Assembly: GCF_900606115.1 (NCBI RefSeq)
Contig: NZ_UWPJ01000039.1
Span: 62,001-126,000 of the forward strand
Length of the DNA: 64,000 nucleotides
Direction: 5' to 3'
DNA from: Pigmentiphaga humi
GTDB lineage: Bacteria > Pseudomonadota > Gammaproteobacteria > Burkholderiales > Burkholderiaceae_B
In this document: positions 1-8,972 of the stretch, piece by piece
Layout: each line of letters starts with the position of its first letter
Numbering within the stretch: position 1 is the first letter of the stretch
Translations under genes and position numbers: made by a program
Notes under the pieces: model-generated
The model's database searches: none
What the model was told of the DNA's origin: nothing
What the model saw: the letters and a program-made list of their open reading frames with translations, nothing else

Positions 1-975
1 CAGCGCCGCCAGCCACTCCTGTTCCAGGCGGGGCAGGGCGTCGAGCCAGGCGCGCCAGTCGTCGGCGCGCTCCGGCTCGGCCAGGTGGGGCAGTTCCAGC
101 ACCGCGCCTGCCAGCGTGGCCGGGTCTGCCGCCGGCCCGCTGCTTCGCGCCGGCGCAGGAACGGCCTGCCCGCTTTCCATCGCGCCCGTATCCAGCCAGG
201 AAAGCCCGCTGCGAACCGCCAGCGCATGCAGCCAAGCTTCCGGACCGCCGATCGAGGCGGGCCGGCCGCCAGGCCACGATGGCGCCCAGGGCAGGGCGCC
301 GCCGTGCAGCCACAGCGCATTGACGGGCGCCTGGCCGCGGCGTTCGCGTGCCAGGTTGACGGGGTGTTCATGCCAGCTCATCTGGATTTCGTTGAGCAGC
401 TTGCGCCACGGCCGCGAGGCCTCCGTGCGCGGCCACCAGAAATCCAGCGCGGCGCCCGCCACGGCGTCCGGCGTGCCGGTATGCAGGCCCATGCCCACCG
501 GCAGCCGCAATTGCCAGCGCCCGGGCTGGACGTCCGCCACCACGATGCCGTGTTCGTCCAGGATGGGGCGCGCGGCGGCAAGCAGCTCGGCGCTTTCCTG
601 TTCCGAGGCGGCGAGCGTGGCGGTATCCGCGAGCACCGGACCGTGCCGTCCCACCTGGATGTGCGCCAGTTCGGCCAGCCAGACCGGAGCGTCGTCCTGC
701 TGATTGCCTGCGAGCAAGGGGGCAAGCGCGGAGCCGGGCTTGCCCCCTTCGGCAGGAACATGGCCCGCACGCCGCAGCCACCAGTATTCCCGCGCGGTGC
801 AGCCGGCTTCAAAGGGCACGAAAACCTCTTCCCGCGGCGTCGCTGCCCCCAGCCACGACAGCAAGGTACGCGCACCCGGCAGCCCCTCCAGTTGCCGCGC
901 CAGTTCGGGCGCGATGGCGGCATCGGTCAACAGGCCGGGCAGCAAGAGAGTGAGGGAGGCGGACGAAGCGGACAC
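1..975 (-). CDS. RpfE-type conserved protein, 3' end cut by window edge
   Basis: An open frame of 325 codons runs off the left edge, so the C-terminus is missing. The translated product contains a segment (about residues 140-215) with 'DEHGIVV', 'RWQLRLP', 'NEIQMSWHEHPVN' and 'PVNALWLHGG', which I recognise as the conserved part of the RpfE-like / phosphoglycerate-mutase-like family usually found beside recJ. Molecular function is unproven; the RpfE name comes from the Xanthomonas rpf region. The GTG at 975 is the only good start near the N-terminus ('MSASSASLTLLLPG'); no clear ribosome binding site is seen, and a TACAAT box lies about 50 bp upstream at 1027-1032 on this strand. It is divergent from lolC. 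Coding reality is supported by the conserved block and by the absence of another convincing frame here. Confidence 0.75.
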   Translation of the reverse strand, partial: MSASSASLTLLLPGLLTDAAIAPELARQLEGLPGARTLLSWLGAATPREEVFVPFEAGCTAREYWWLRRAGHVPAEGGKPGSALAPLLAGNQQDDAPVWLAELAHIQVGRHGPVLADTATLAASEQESAELLAAARPILDEHGIVVADVQPGRWQLRLPVGMGLHTGTPDAVAGAALDFWWPRTEASRPWRKLLNEIQMSWHEHPVNLARERRGQAPVNALWLHGGALPWAPSWPGGRPASIGGPEAWLHALAVRSGLSWLDTGAMESGQAVPAPARSSGPAADPATLAGAVLELPHLAEPERADDWRAWLDALPRLEQEWLAAL

Positions 976-1102
976 GGGATAGACGAAATCTGACGGCGCC
1001 CGGGCAGTTTGCCAGGCGGTGGCCGTATTGTAGGCTGTCGCACCGCGCGAGTCTCGCCATGCCGGGCGCGCGAAGCGCGTACGGGGCGGCTACAATGCAG
1101 CG

Positions 1103-2371
1103 GTGCTCAAAATACCCTACGAATTCTGGATAGGCTGGCGCTACACGCGATCCGGCCGCGGGCGGCAACGCGATCGCTTCATTTCTTTCATTGCCGCCAC
1201 ATCCATGGCCGGCATCGGGCTGGGCGTCGCCGCGCTGATCATCGTGCTGTCGGTCATGAACGGCTTCCAGAAGGAAGTCCGGGACCGCATGCTTTCCGTG
1301 CTGCCGCACATCGAGATCTATCCCGTCAGCGGGGATCGCGGCGCGGCCTTGGCCGATTGGCAGGAACTGGTCGCGCAGGCCAGGAAACACCCCGAGGTCG
1401 TGGCCGGGGCGCCCTATGTGGCGGCCCAGGCCATGCTGGCGCGCGACCAGGTGCTGCGCGGCGTGCAGGTGCGCGGCGTCGAGCCGCAGCCGGAACGCTC
1501 GGTGTCCGAGGTGGCCGATCACATGGTGGCGGGCTCGCTCGATGCGCTGGCTCCCGGCAGCTACGGCGTCGTGCTGGGCCGCGCATTGGCGCAGGGGCTG
1601 GGCGTGGGGATGGGCGACCCCGTTCTCATGCTGGCGCCGCAGGGCTCGGTCACGCCGGCCGGCTTCACGCCGCGCATGCGGCAGTTCACGGTGGTCGGGA
1701 TCTTCGAGGTGGGGCACTACGAATACGATTCCGGCCTGGCCTTCGTCAACGTGGACGATGCCGCGCGGCTGTTCCGCGACAGCGGCATAGGCGGGGTTCG
1801 GTTGCGCATTGCCGACATGCAGCAGGCGCCGAGGGTGGCGCGCGAGTTGGCGCAGGGGCTGCCGCCGAATCTGATCGCGGCCGACTGGTCGCGCAACAAC
1901 CGCACCTGGTTCGCCGCGGTGCAGACCGAAAAGCGCATGATGTTCCTGATCCTGGCGCTGATCATCGCCGTGGCCGCGTTCAACCTGCTGTCCTCGCTGG
2001 TCATGGCCGTCAACGACAAGCAGGCGGACATCGCCATCCTGCGCACGCTGGGCGCCACGCCGGGCGAGATCGCGCGCATCTTCGTGGTCCAGGGCGCGCT
2101 GATCGGCGTGATCGGCACGCTGCTGGGCGTGGCGGGCGGCACGTTGATCGCCTACAACATCGACGTCATCGTGCCCGCCATCGAACACATCCTGGGCATC
2201 CAGTTCCTGCCCAAGGACATCTACCTGATCACCGAGCTGCCGTCCGATCCGCGCCTGCCAGACATCGTCACCATAGGCGTGACCTCGCTGGTGCTGTCGT
2301 TCCTGGCCACCCTGTATCCGAGCTGGCGCGCGTCGCGGCTGCAACCGGCGGAGGTGCTGCGCCATGACTGA
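1103..2371 (+). CDS. lolC: Lipoprotein-releasing ABC transporter permease LolC
   Basis: Inner-membrane permease of the LolCDE machine, which pulls mature outer-membrane lipoproteins out of the inner membrane and passes them to LolA. The 422-residue product begins '[16 protein letters not shown]', typical of LolC/LolE. It has a first membrane helix at about 33-55, a large periplasmic domain, and three C-terminal helices of the FtsX type starting near residue 275 ('[17 protein letters not shown]'). Only one permease gene is present beside lolD, so as in many betaproteobacteria a single LolC/E-type protein (often called LolF in such systems) probably forms a homodimer. The start is GTG, without a Shine-Dalgarno sequence and only 6 nt after a TACAAT box, so the message may be leaderless. 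The gene overlaps lolD by 8 bp. Confidence 0.93.
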   Translation: MLKIPYEFWIGWRYTRSGRGRQRDRFISFIAATSMAGIGLGVAALIIVLSVMNGFQKEVRDRMLSVLPHIEIYPVSGDRGAALADWQELVAQARKHPEVVAGAPYVAAQAMLARDQVLRGVQVRGVEPQPERSVSEVADHMVAGSLDALAPGSYGVVLGRALAQGLGVGMGDPVLMLAPQGSVTPAGFTPRMRQFTVVGIFEVGHYEYDSGLAFVNVDDAARLFRDSGIGGVRLRIADMQQAPRVARELAQGLPPNLIAADWSRNNRTWFAAVQTEKRMMFLILALIIAVAAFNLLSSLVMAVNDKQADIAILRTLGATPGEIARIFVVQGALIGVIGTLLGVAGGTLIAYNIDVIVPAIEHILGIQFLPKDIYLITELPSDPRLPDIVTIGVTSLVLSFLATLYPSWRASRLQPAEVLRHD

Positions 2372-3044
2372 CCGTCGCATCGTGCTGGAAGGGCGCGGCA
2401 TCGCCAGGACCTACGCGGAAGGGGGCGTGGCCGTCACCGTGCTGCGGGGCGTGGACCTGCAGGTGCGCCAAGGCGAGATGGTGGCGCTGCTGGGCGCATC
2501 CGGGTCGGGCAAGAGCACGCTGTTGCATGTGCTGGGCCTGCTGGACCGGCCTTCCTCGGGCGAAGTGCTGCTCGACGGCAAGGCGGTGGCCGGTTTCAAC
2601 GAACGCCAGCGCAGCCTGGCGCGCAACCGCAGCCTGGGTTTCGTCTACCAGTTCCACCATTTGCTGGCCGAATTCTCCGCGCTCGACAACGTCGCCATGC
2701 CTCTCGTCGTGCGCAGGATGGACCGCGCCCAGGCGCGCAAGGCCGCGGCCGAGATGCTGGACCAGGTAGGCCTGGCGGCGCGCGCGCAGCATCATCCCGG
2801 CCAGTTGTCCGGGGGCGAGCGCCAGCGCGTGGCGCTGGCCCGGGCGCTGGTGACCAAGCCGCTTTGCGTGCTGGCCGACGAACCTACCGGCAACCTGGAT
2901 CGCCATACCGCGCGCGACGTGTTCACGCTGCTCAAGCGCCTGAACCAGGAGCTCGGCATGGCTTTCGTCATCGTGACCCACGATGCGGAGCTGGCGGCGT
3001 TGGCGGACCGGCAGTTGCGCATGGCCGACGGCCTGCTGGTCTGA
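2364..3044 (+). CDS. lolD: Lipoprotein-releasing ABC transporter ATPase LolD
   Basis: Cytoplasmic ATPase that powers lipoprotein release by the LolC-type permease encoded just upstream. The 226-residue protein carries all ABC motifs: Walker A 'GASGSGKST' near residues 43-51, a Q-loop in '[18 protein letters not shown]', the signature 'LSGGERQR' near 151-158, Walker B 'VLADEPTG' and the switch histidine in 'VTHD'. '[14 protein letters not shown]' is typical of the LolD branch. Its ATG lies inside the last codons of lolC (8-bp overlap), pointing to translational coupling and a 1:1 supply of subunits. Confidence 0.95.
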   Translation: MTDRRIVLEGRGIARTYAEGGVAVTVLRGVDLQVRQGEMVALLGASGSGKSTLLHVLGLLDRPSSGEVLLDGKAVAGFNERQRSLARNRSLGFVYQFHHLLAEFSALDNVAMPLVVRRMDRAQARKAAAEMLDQVGLAARAQHHPGQLSGGERQRVALARALVTKPLCVLADEPTGNLDRHTARDVFTLLKRLNQELGMAFVIVTHDAELAALADRQLRMADGLLV

Positions 3045-3082
3045 GGCGTGCGCGGCACCGCCCTTGGCGGTACAGTGGTTCC

Positions 3083-3913
3083 ATGCTGATCGATACCCAT
3101 TGCCATCTGGATGCCGGCGAATTCGACGACGATCGCGCGCAAGTATGGGCGCGTGCGCGCGCAGCCGGCGTCGCGCGCGTGGTGATTCCCGCCGTGGCGC
3201 GGGACAACTTCGCGGTGGTACGCGGCCTGGCGCACGAGATCGATGGCGGGACCTATGCGCTCGGCATCCATCCTCTCTTCGTCATGCAAGCCGACGATGG
3301 CGACCTGGCGCGCCTGCGCGAGGCGGTGATCGCGGCGCTGCCCGATCCGCGTTTCGTGGCCATCGGCGAGATCGGGCTGGATTTCTTCGTCGAGTCCATC
3401 GCCAGCGGCGCGCCGCGTGCCCGGCAGGAGCATTTCTACCAGGCGCAGCTGAAACTGGCGGCCGAGTTCGACCTGCCGGTGCTGCTGCACGTGCGCCGCT
3501 CGCAAGACGTCCTGCTCAAGTACTTGAGGCGGATCGACGTGCCGGGCGGCATCGCCCATGCGTTCAACGGCAGCCGCCAGCAGGCCGACCTGTTCGTGCA
3601 GCGCGGGTTCGCGCTCGGGCTGGGCGGCGAGATGACCTATGAGCGCTCCCGCAACATCCGCAGGCTGGCGGAAGGCATGCCGCTCGAGGCCCTGGTGCTC
3701 GAAACCGACGCGCCCGACATTCCGCCGGCGTGGCTGCAGCGCGAGAACCGGCGCAATGCGCCGTTCGAATTGCCGCGCATGGCGCAGGTGCTGGCGCAAC
3801 TGCGCGGCCTGGACGAGGCCGGGGTGGCCGCTGCGACGACGGCCAACGCGATGCGGGTGCTACCGCGTCTGGCAGGCCCATCCCAGGCGGGAAACCCAGC
3901 CCCTGCGCGTTGA
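3083..3913 (+). CDS. TatD-family metal-dependent deoxyribonuclease
   Basis: Cytoplasmic TIM-barrel metallohydrolase of the TatD family (276 residues, the usual size). Family members are Mg-dependent 3'-5' DNases or exonucleases linked to DNA repair. Metal-site motifs are present: 'DTHCHLD' at residues 4-10, 'IGEIGLDF' near 96, 'LLHVR' near 135, 'AHAFNG' near 158 and 'ETDAPD' near 207. The ATG at 3083 was chosen because the product then begins directly with the metal motif, as in the family. The open frame could extend to 2864, but that part only shadows lolD. No Shine-Dalgarno is visible and a TACAGT box ends 6 nt before the ATG, as at lolC. Precise subfamily (TatD, YcfH or YjjV type) is not assigned. 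Confidence 0.88.
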   Translation: MLIDTHCHLDAGEFDDDRAQVWARARAAGVARVVIPAVARDNFAVVRGLAHEIDGGTYALGIHPLFVMQADDGDLARLREAVIAALPDPRFVAIGEIGLDFFVESIASGAPRARQEHFYQAQLKLAAEFDLPVLLHVRRSQDVLLKYLRRIDVPGGIAHAFNGSRQQADLFVQRGFALGLGGEMTYERSRNIRRLAEGMPLEALVLETDAPDIPPAWLQRENRRNAPFELPRMAQVLAQLRGLDEAGVAAATTANAMRVLPRLAGPSQAGNPAPAR

Positions 3914-4023
3914 CGCGGGCTTCGCAGCGGCGGCGCCGCATGGCCGTATAGGACCGGAGCGTCCCAGGTACGGATGCGCGTTGCCCGCTCCTTGCCTACC
4001 ATGCCTCCAGGGATGGGGAGAGC

Positions 4024-6426
4024 ATGGGGCGTATCGCGCTGGTGGCGTTTGTATCGGGTACCGCATGGGTGCATTTGTTGCCCGCCGTGCCGCCTGCATG
4101 GGCTGCGCTGCTGGCCGGGTGCGCGGGATGTGCCGGGCTGGCGTGGCTGGTGCGCCGGCATGCCGGGGCGCCGCGCTGGGCGCGCGGCGGGCTGTTCGCG
4201 CTTGCCGCGTGCTGCGCGGGCAGCAGCCTGGCCCTGGCGCGCATAGACCTGCGGCTGCAGGAGGTCCTGTCGCCGGATCAGGAGAATCTGCCGCTGCCGC
4301 TGGAATATCGGGTGACCGGCCTGGCTGCGCGCACCGATGGCGGCCAGCGCTTCGAAGCGCGCATACTGGCGCCGCCCGAGGGCGTTCCTGCAAACATTCA
4401 ACTGGCTTGGTATGCGCCCGGACCCGGACTAGTGGCGCCAGGCCTGCGGTGGCGCGGCACCGTGATCCTCAAACGCCCGCACGGCAGCCTGAATCCGCAT
4501 GGTTTCGACTACGAGGCCTACCTGTTCGAGCACGGCATCCGCGCCACCGGCACGCTGCGCGGCGTACCCGTGCTGCTCGCCGACGAACCTGGCGCCGATG
4601 CCGGCGTGCTGGTGCAACGCGTCCGCCACGTCGGCAGGCAGGCGCTGCAGCGCGTGTTGGCCGATCGGCGCTATGGCCCTGTGCTGGTGGCATTGGCGAT
4701 AGGCGACCAGGCCGGCGTGGCGCGGCAGGATTGGGAGACTTTCGCCCGTACCGGCATCACGCATCTGGTTTCGATCAGCGGCCTGCACGTGACCATGCTG
4801 GCGGCGTTGGCCGGCTGGGTGGCGCTGCTGGCCTGGAAACGCTGCCGGTGGCGCGGGCTGGCGCTGGCCGAACGCCAGCCCGCGCAGGTTGCCGCGGCCG
4901 GCGCGGCCTTGCTGGCAGCCTGGCTGTATTGCCTGTTGGCGGGATGGGGCGTGCCGGCGCAGCGCACCTTCTTCATGCTCGGAGTCGTGGCGCTGGCGGC
5001 CATGCTGCGCCTGCCCCTGTCCGGTTCGCGGGTGCTGGCGGCAGCGGGGGCCCTGGTATGCGCCCTGGATCCCTGGGCCCCGCTGGCACCGGGATTCTGG
5101 CTGTCGTTCGGCGCGGTCGCTTTGCTGATCGTCTGCGGCAGCGGGAGGTGGCGTTTCAGGCAGGACGATTCGCGCGACCGGCCGTGGCGCACGCGTCTGG
5201 CGTCCGGATGGCGCGAAGGCGCGCGGGCCCAGGCGGCCTTGACGATAGGGCTGCTGCCCTTGCTGGCATTGATGTTCCAGCAGGTATCCGTCGTTGCGCC
5301 ACTGGCCAATGCATTGGCGATCCCGGTGGTCAGCCTGTTGGTGACCCCGCTTGCGCTGGCCGCGCTCGCATGCTGCGCGCTGCCCGGCATGGGCTGGGCA
5401 GCGGCGGCGTGCGCGGCGGCGGCCCACGGCGTTTTCGCCGCCCTGATGCAGCCGGTGCAATGGCTGGCCGGGCTGCCTTTCGCGGCCTACGAACTCGCGG
5501 TGCCGCCGTGGTGGCTGGTGGCGCCAGGCCTGGCTGGAGCGCTGTGGGCGCTCCAACCGCGCGGTTTGCCCGGCCGTGGATGGGCGCTGGTGCTGTTGTT
5601 GCCCATGCTGGTCTACCGGCCGTCCCGACCGGGGCCGGGCGATTGGCGCCTTGCTATGCTCGACGTGGGGCAGGGCAGCGCCATCGTCATCGAGACCGCG
5701 CGTTCGGTGCTGCTTTACGATACCGGGCCGCGCTATGGCGCGGCGGCCGATGCCGGCGCCCGCGTCGTCGCGCCTTACCTGCGGGCGCGCGGCATACGCG
5801 CGCTCGACGAGCTGATCGTCACGCATGCCGACGCGGACCATGCCGGCGGCCTCGAATCCGTGCTGGCGGCGCTGCCGGCCAGGCGTTTGCGCGCCTCGTA
5901 CTCGATGTCTCCCGGCGGGCCCGCGGCGCAGGTGCCCTTCGAGCGTTGCACGGCCGGGCAGAGATGGGTCCTGGATGGCGTCGAATTCGTCTTCCTGCAT
6001 CCCCGCCCTGGGGCGCCCGACGCCGCGCCGCGCGACCGCAACGCCAATAGTTGCGTCCTGAGGCTGCGCGGGGCGCATCATGCGGCGCTGCTCGCCGGTG
6101 ACATAGGCATTGCGCAGGAGCGGGAACTGGCGCGGCGGGAGAACCTGGCCGTCGATGTGCTGGCGGCGCCGCATCACGGCTCGCGCGGTTCTTCCAGCGC
6201 CGAACTGGCCGCGGCCAGCGGCGCAGCCCACGTGGTGGCGCAGGCCGGCTACCTCAACCGCTATCGGCATCCGCATCCGGATGTCGTCAAGCGATGGGAG
6301 CGTGCCGGCAGCATTTTCCATCGTACCGACGTCCACGGCGCGCTGGTGTTCGAGTCGCGTGCCGGCGGCCTGGCCGTGGCGCGCGAGCGCGAAGCGCGGC
6401 GGCGCTATTGGCATTGGCGGCCATGA
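4024..6426 (+). CDS. comEC: DNA internalization competence protein ComEC/Rec2
   Basis: Polytopic inner-membrane channel through which single-stranded DNA is taken up during natural transformation. The 800-residue protein has N-terminal membrane helices and a DUF4131-like soluble part (about 1-210), the Competence domain with the hallmark 'LVSISGLHVTML' near residue 248, many further helices to about 530, and a C-terminal metallo-beta-lactamase-like domain from about 540 ('MLDVGQGSAIVIE', 'THADADHAGG', 'APHHGSRGSS'). Metal ligands of the C-terminal domain look intact. A GGGGAG ribosome site precedes the ATG. Bordetella is not generally regarded as naturally competent, so the role in this organism is open. 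A similarly long open frame at 3639-6050 on the same strand is a shadow. Confidence 0.92.
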   Translation: MGRIALVAFVSGTAWVHLLPAVPPAWAALLAGCAGCAGLAWLVRRHAGAPRWARGGLFALAACCAGSSLALARIDLRLQEVLSPDQENLPLPLEYRVTGLAARTDGGQRFEARILAPPEGVPANIQLAWYAPGPGLVAPGLRWRGTVILKRPHGSLNPHGFDYEAYLFEHGIRATGTLRGVPVLLADEPGADAGVLVQRVRHVGRQALQRVLADRRYGPVLVALAIGDQAGVARQDWETFARTGITHLVSISGLHVTMLAALAGWVALLAWKRCRWRGLALAERQPAQVAAAGAALLAAWLYCLLAGWGVPAQRTFFMLGVVALAAMLRLPLSGSRVLAAAGALVCALDPWAPLAPGFWLSFGAVALLIVCGSGRWRFRQDDSRDRPWRTRLASGWREGARAQAALTIGLLPLLALMFQQVSVVAPLANALAIPVVSLLVTPLALAALACCALPGMGWAAAACAAAAHGVFAALMQPVQWLAGLPFAAYELAVPPWWLVAPGLAGALWALQPRGLPGRGWALVLLLPMLVYRPSRPGPGDWRLAMLDVGQGSAIVIETARSVLLYDTGPRYGAAADAGARVVAPYLRARGIRALDELIVTHADADHAGGLESVLAALPARRLRASYSMSPGGPAAQVPFERCTAGQRWVLDGVEFVFLHPRPGAPDAAPRDRNANSCVLRLRGAHHAALLAGDIGIAQERELARRENLAVDVLAAPHHGSRGSSSAELAAASGAAHVVAQAGYLNRYRHPHPDVVKRWERAGSIFHRTDVHGALVFESRAGGLAVAREREARRRYWHWRP

Positions 6427-6489
6427 TGTGCTTGGTTTTGCAGCGCAGGCGCCGCAGAGCAAACCGCCGCTGCATGAAAATACGAGTCC

Positions 6490-6573
6490 CGACCCAGGGC
6501 GCCGCGGATCCGGCTCCGCCGGTCCGCCTGCGCCGCCCGCTGGGGGGCGCGCGTCAGCGCGTAGGGGGGCTAC
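6490..6573. repeat. Dispersed multi-hairpin repeat, copy 1
   Basis: About 84 bp that recur with variation at 25141-25237, 28163-28256, 36302-36388 and 55424-55510, and in shortened form near 1066-1090 and 20360-20395. It contains three adjacent inverted repeats: one around GGATCC, a G/C-run hairpin, and GCGCGTCAGCGCG. Here it fills most of the gap between comEC and the next gene, and its GCGCG-GGGGGG end runs directly into a TACAAT -10 box at 6571-6576. Confidence 0.75.
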
Positions 6574-6609
6574 AATCCTCGGCGTCGTTATCGTGCGAGG
6601 AGTGTCCCG

Positions 6610-7509
6610 ATGAGTTCCCATATGCAGCCTGACGGAGAGCCGCGCCTGCAGTACGTGACCTGCCTGAGCCCGGCCGGGCTGCATCGTATGGCCTATTGGG
6701 AGTGGGGCGATCCCGCCAACGACCAGGTGCTGCTGTGCGCGCATGGCTTGACGCGCACCGGCCGCGATTTCGACGCGATGGCCAGGCGCCTGTCGGACCG
6801 TTACCGGGTCGTATGCCCCGACGTAGTCGGCCGCGGCCGTTCGGACTGGCTCGCGAACCCGGCCTACTACACCATTCCGCAATACGTCGCCGACATGATG
6901 CCGCTGCTGGCGCGGCTGCAGGCCGAGACGCTGCACTGGTTCGGCACCTCCATGGGCGGCCTGATCGGCATGGCCCTGGCGGGCCTGCAGAATTCGCCCA
7001 TCGACCGGCTGGTGCTCAACGACGTCGGCCCGCATCTGGATCCGGCCGCGTTGCTGCGCATCGGGCAGTACCTGGGCAAGGCGCCCACGTTCGGCAGCTT
7101 CGCCGAGGCCCAGGCTTACGTGAGTACCGTCTCGGCGTCGTTCGGGCCGCATTCCGAGGAACAATGGCGCGCGCTGACCGAGCACGTCGTGCGCCAGGTC
7201 GAGGGGCCGGACGGCCCTTGGAGCATGCACTACGATCCGGCCATCGCGCAGGCTTTCGCGACCATCGACCCCGCCGCGGTATTGGCAGCCGAAGCTGCTT
7301 TGTGGCATGTGTACGGCAATATCGCGTGCCCGGTCCTGGTGGCGCGCGGGGAGCAGTCCGACCTGTTGTCGCGGGAAACCGTCGAGCAGATGTGCGCCCG
7401 GAACCCCCAGGCCCGCAGTGTCGAGATTCCCGGCGTGGGCCATGCGCCCACGTTCATGACCGCAGCGCAGATCGAGGTCGCCGAGCGTTTCCTGGACGGG
7501 CAAGCGTAG
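6610..7509 (+). CDS. Alpha/beta-fold hydrolase
   Basis: A 299-residue cytoplasmic alpha/beta hydrolase without a signal peptide. Visible are the oxyanion region 'CAHGLTRTGRDFD' near residue 43, the nucleophile elbow 'GTSMGG' with Ser114, a candidate acid in 'RGEQSDLL' and the catalytic histidine in 'GVGHAPT' near 278. Substrate is unknown; esterases, lactonases and C-C hydrolases share this fold. A GAGGAG ribosome site (6597-6602) supports the start, and a TACAAT box at 6571-6576 is a plausible -10. The RidA-type gene 158 bp downstream lies on the same strand, but no functional link is evident. Confidence 0.85.
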   Translation: MSSHMQPDGEPRLQYVTCLSPAGLHRMAYWEWGDPANDQVLLCAHGLTRTGRDFDAMARRLSDRYRVVCPDVVGRGRSDWLANPAYYTIPQYVADMMPLLARLQAETLHWFGTSMGGLIGMALAGLQNSPIDRLVLNDVGPHLDPAALLRIGQYLGKAPTFGSFAEAQAYVSTVSASFGPHSEEQWRALTEHVVRQVEGPDGPWSMHYDPAIAQAFATIDPAAVLAAEAALWHVYGNIACPVLVARGEQSDLLSRETVEQMCARNPQARSVEIPGVGHAPTFMTAAQIEVAERFLDGQA

Positions 7510-7667
7510 CGTCGGCGGCCTCTGCGCCGGCATCACCGGGAGCGGCGGCGGGGCCGCGCCTAGAAAGGTTCCGGAAGACCGCGCAGGCAGCCGCGCCGTG
7601 CTCACGAAGCGCCCGCCGAGCCTGCTATGCTTGCGCCTCCAAATATGCTTCACAGCGAGGAAACACC

Positions 7668-8015
7668 ATGAGCATCGAGCGCTTCAGCGTTGGCAAACGC
7701 ATGTCCGAAATGGTCGTCCACGGCGGCGTGGCCTATCTGGCCGGCCAGGTGGCCGATGATCCCTCCCAGGACGCCGCCGGCCAGACGCGCCAGGTGCTGG
7801 CTGCCATCGACAAGCTGCTGTCCGCCGCCGGCACCGACAAGACCCGCATCCTGCGGGCGCAGATTTTCCTGGCCGACATCGGTGATTTCGCCGCGATGAA
7901 CGGGGTCTGGGATGGCTGGGTGCCGGCCGGCAATACGCCTGCCCGCGCCACCGTGGAAGCCAAGCTGGCTGCCCCGGAGTACAAGGTCGAGATCATGGTG
8001 ACCGCAGCGGTGTGA
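7668..8015 (+). CDS. RidA/YjgF/Rid family protein
   Basis: A small (115-residue) cytoplasmic protein of the Rid family, whose archetype hydrolyses reactive enamine/imine intermediates released by PLP enzymes. The full product matches the family: 'AYLAGQVADD', 'QTRQVLAAIDKLL', 'ILRAQIFLADI' and 'NTPARATVEAKLA', including the arginine in 'ARATV' that binds the substrate carboxylate in active Rids. A GCGAGGAAA ribosome site precedes the ATG. Belonging to one of the Rid1-7 subgroups, some without deaminase activity, cannot be settled by eye. It ends 24 bp from the convergent MtfA-type gene. Confidence 0.88.
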   Translation: MSIERFSVGKRMSEMVVHGGVAYLAGQVADDPSQDAAGQTRQVLAAIDKLLSAAGTDKTRILRAQIFLADIGDFAAMNGVWDGWVPAGNTPARATVEAKLAAPEYKVEIMVTAAV

Positions 8016-8039
8016 CGGCGGCGGCTCGAGGCCGGAGGT

Positions 8040-8891
8040 TCAACGCGGCAAGCCCGGGGCCGCCATCGGATCCTGCCGGTAGTAGCGTGCAAGCAGGCCG
8101 TACCACTCGGGCATGGCCGCCTGCAGCGGGGCGGGATGGACGAAGAACGCCTCGGAGCTGACCGCGAAGAATTCCGCCTCGTCGGTTGCCGCGTACGGAT
8201 CGAGCGGCAACTGCGCATACCACGCATCGGCGGCTTCCGATTCGGGGTCGATGTCGGGCGGGATGGCCGCCTCGATCCGTTCCAGCTGATCTACCAGGGC
8301 ATCGAAGCTGCGCTCCAGCACGGTGCGCCACAGGCGCGGCTTGATGTCGGGATGGGCGTGCAGGCTGGGCATGCCGTCCGCCTGGCCGTATTGCAGGTCG
8401 AGCTTGTGGGCGAATTCATGCACCACCACGTTGAACCCGGGCGGCCGCAGGCCATCGGGACCGGCGTCCTCCCAGGATAGAACGACCGGGCCGCCCTCCC
8501 AGGCCTCGCCCGCGGCTTCTTCGACGTACTCGTGCACGACGCCGTCCTCGTCCACATCGGCGCGAGGGATCAGGAACCCGCTCGGGTAGACGATGACCTC
8601 CGACCAGCCGTCGTACAGCGACGGAGCCAGGTTCAGAATGGGCAGGCAGGCCTGGGCGGCGATGGACAGGCGGATTTCGTCGGTGACCTCCTGGCCGCCG
8701 GCCCCGGTCATGGCCTTGCTCGCCAGGAACCAGGCGGCGCGGGCCTGCAGGGCCGCCTGCTGCTCAGGCAGCAGGCGGGCGAGGAAGGGATGCGCGGCCA
8801 GCGTTTGGGTCCATAATTCCGTATCGATGCGCGCCTGCATCCGCGCGGTGCGGTGTTTCGAGGCGCCGCGGGCAAAAAGCCATCCCAACAT
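8040..8891 (-). CDS. mtfA: MtfA-type zinc metallopeptidase (M90)
   Basis: Cytosolic zinc peptidase related to E. coli MtfA, which binds the Mlc repressor and so affects phosphotransferase-sugar uptake; whether this organism has an Mlc partner is unknown. The 283-residue protein has the gluzincin-like motif 'HEFAHKLD' (His158, Glu159, His162) and a downstream 'SSEAFFVHP' that supplies the third ligand region. 'LYDGWSEVIVYPSGF' is also typical of the family. The ATG at 8891 gives the usual N-terminus ('MLGWLF'); the longer open frame upstream is a shadow of relA. It is divergent from relA with 81 bp between the starts. Confidence 0.87.
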   Translation of the reverse strand: MLGWLFARGASKHRTARMQARIDTELWTQTLAAHPFLARLLPEQQAALQARAAWFLASKAMTGAGGQEVTDEIRLSIAAQACLPILNLAPSLYDGWSEVIVYPSGFLIPRADVDEDGVVHEYVEEAAGEAWEGGPVVLSWEDAGPDGLRPPGFNVVVHEFAHKLDLQYGQADGMPSLHAHPDIKPRLWRTVLERSFDALVDQLERIEAAIPPDIDPESEAADAWYAQLPLDPYAATDEAEFFAVSSEAFFVHPAPLQAAMPEWYGLLARYYRQDPMAAPGLPR

Positions 8892-8972
8892 ACAATGACG
8901 TTCCTGGTGCGAGAGTGACGAGAGTACCGTGCCGGCCGGGTGGACGCCGGCACAGCCTGGAAGTTTAAGACG

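Noticed and set aside
85-993. 302-codon plus-strand frame at the left edge
   Set aside because: The minus-strand frame over the same bases encodes conserved RpfE-family blocks; the plus frame is Arg/Gly/Gln-rich noise.
3639-6050. 803-codon plus-strand frame overlapping the TatD gene and comEC
   Set aside because: Out-of-frame with both genes, Arg/Gly/Ala-rich, no motif; ComEC explains the region.
4429-7653. 1074-codon minus-strand frame over comEC and the hydrolase
   Set aside because: Spans two real plus-strand genes and the gap between them; product is Arg/Gln/Pro-rich without motifs.
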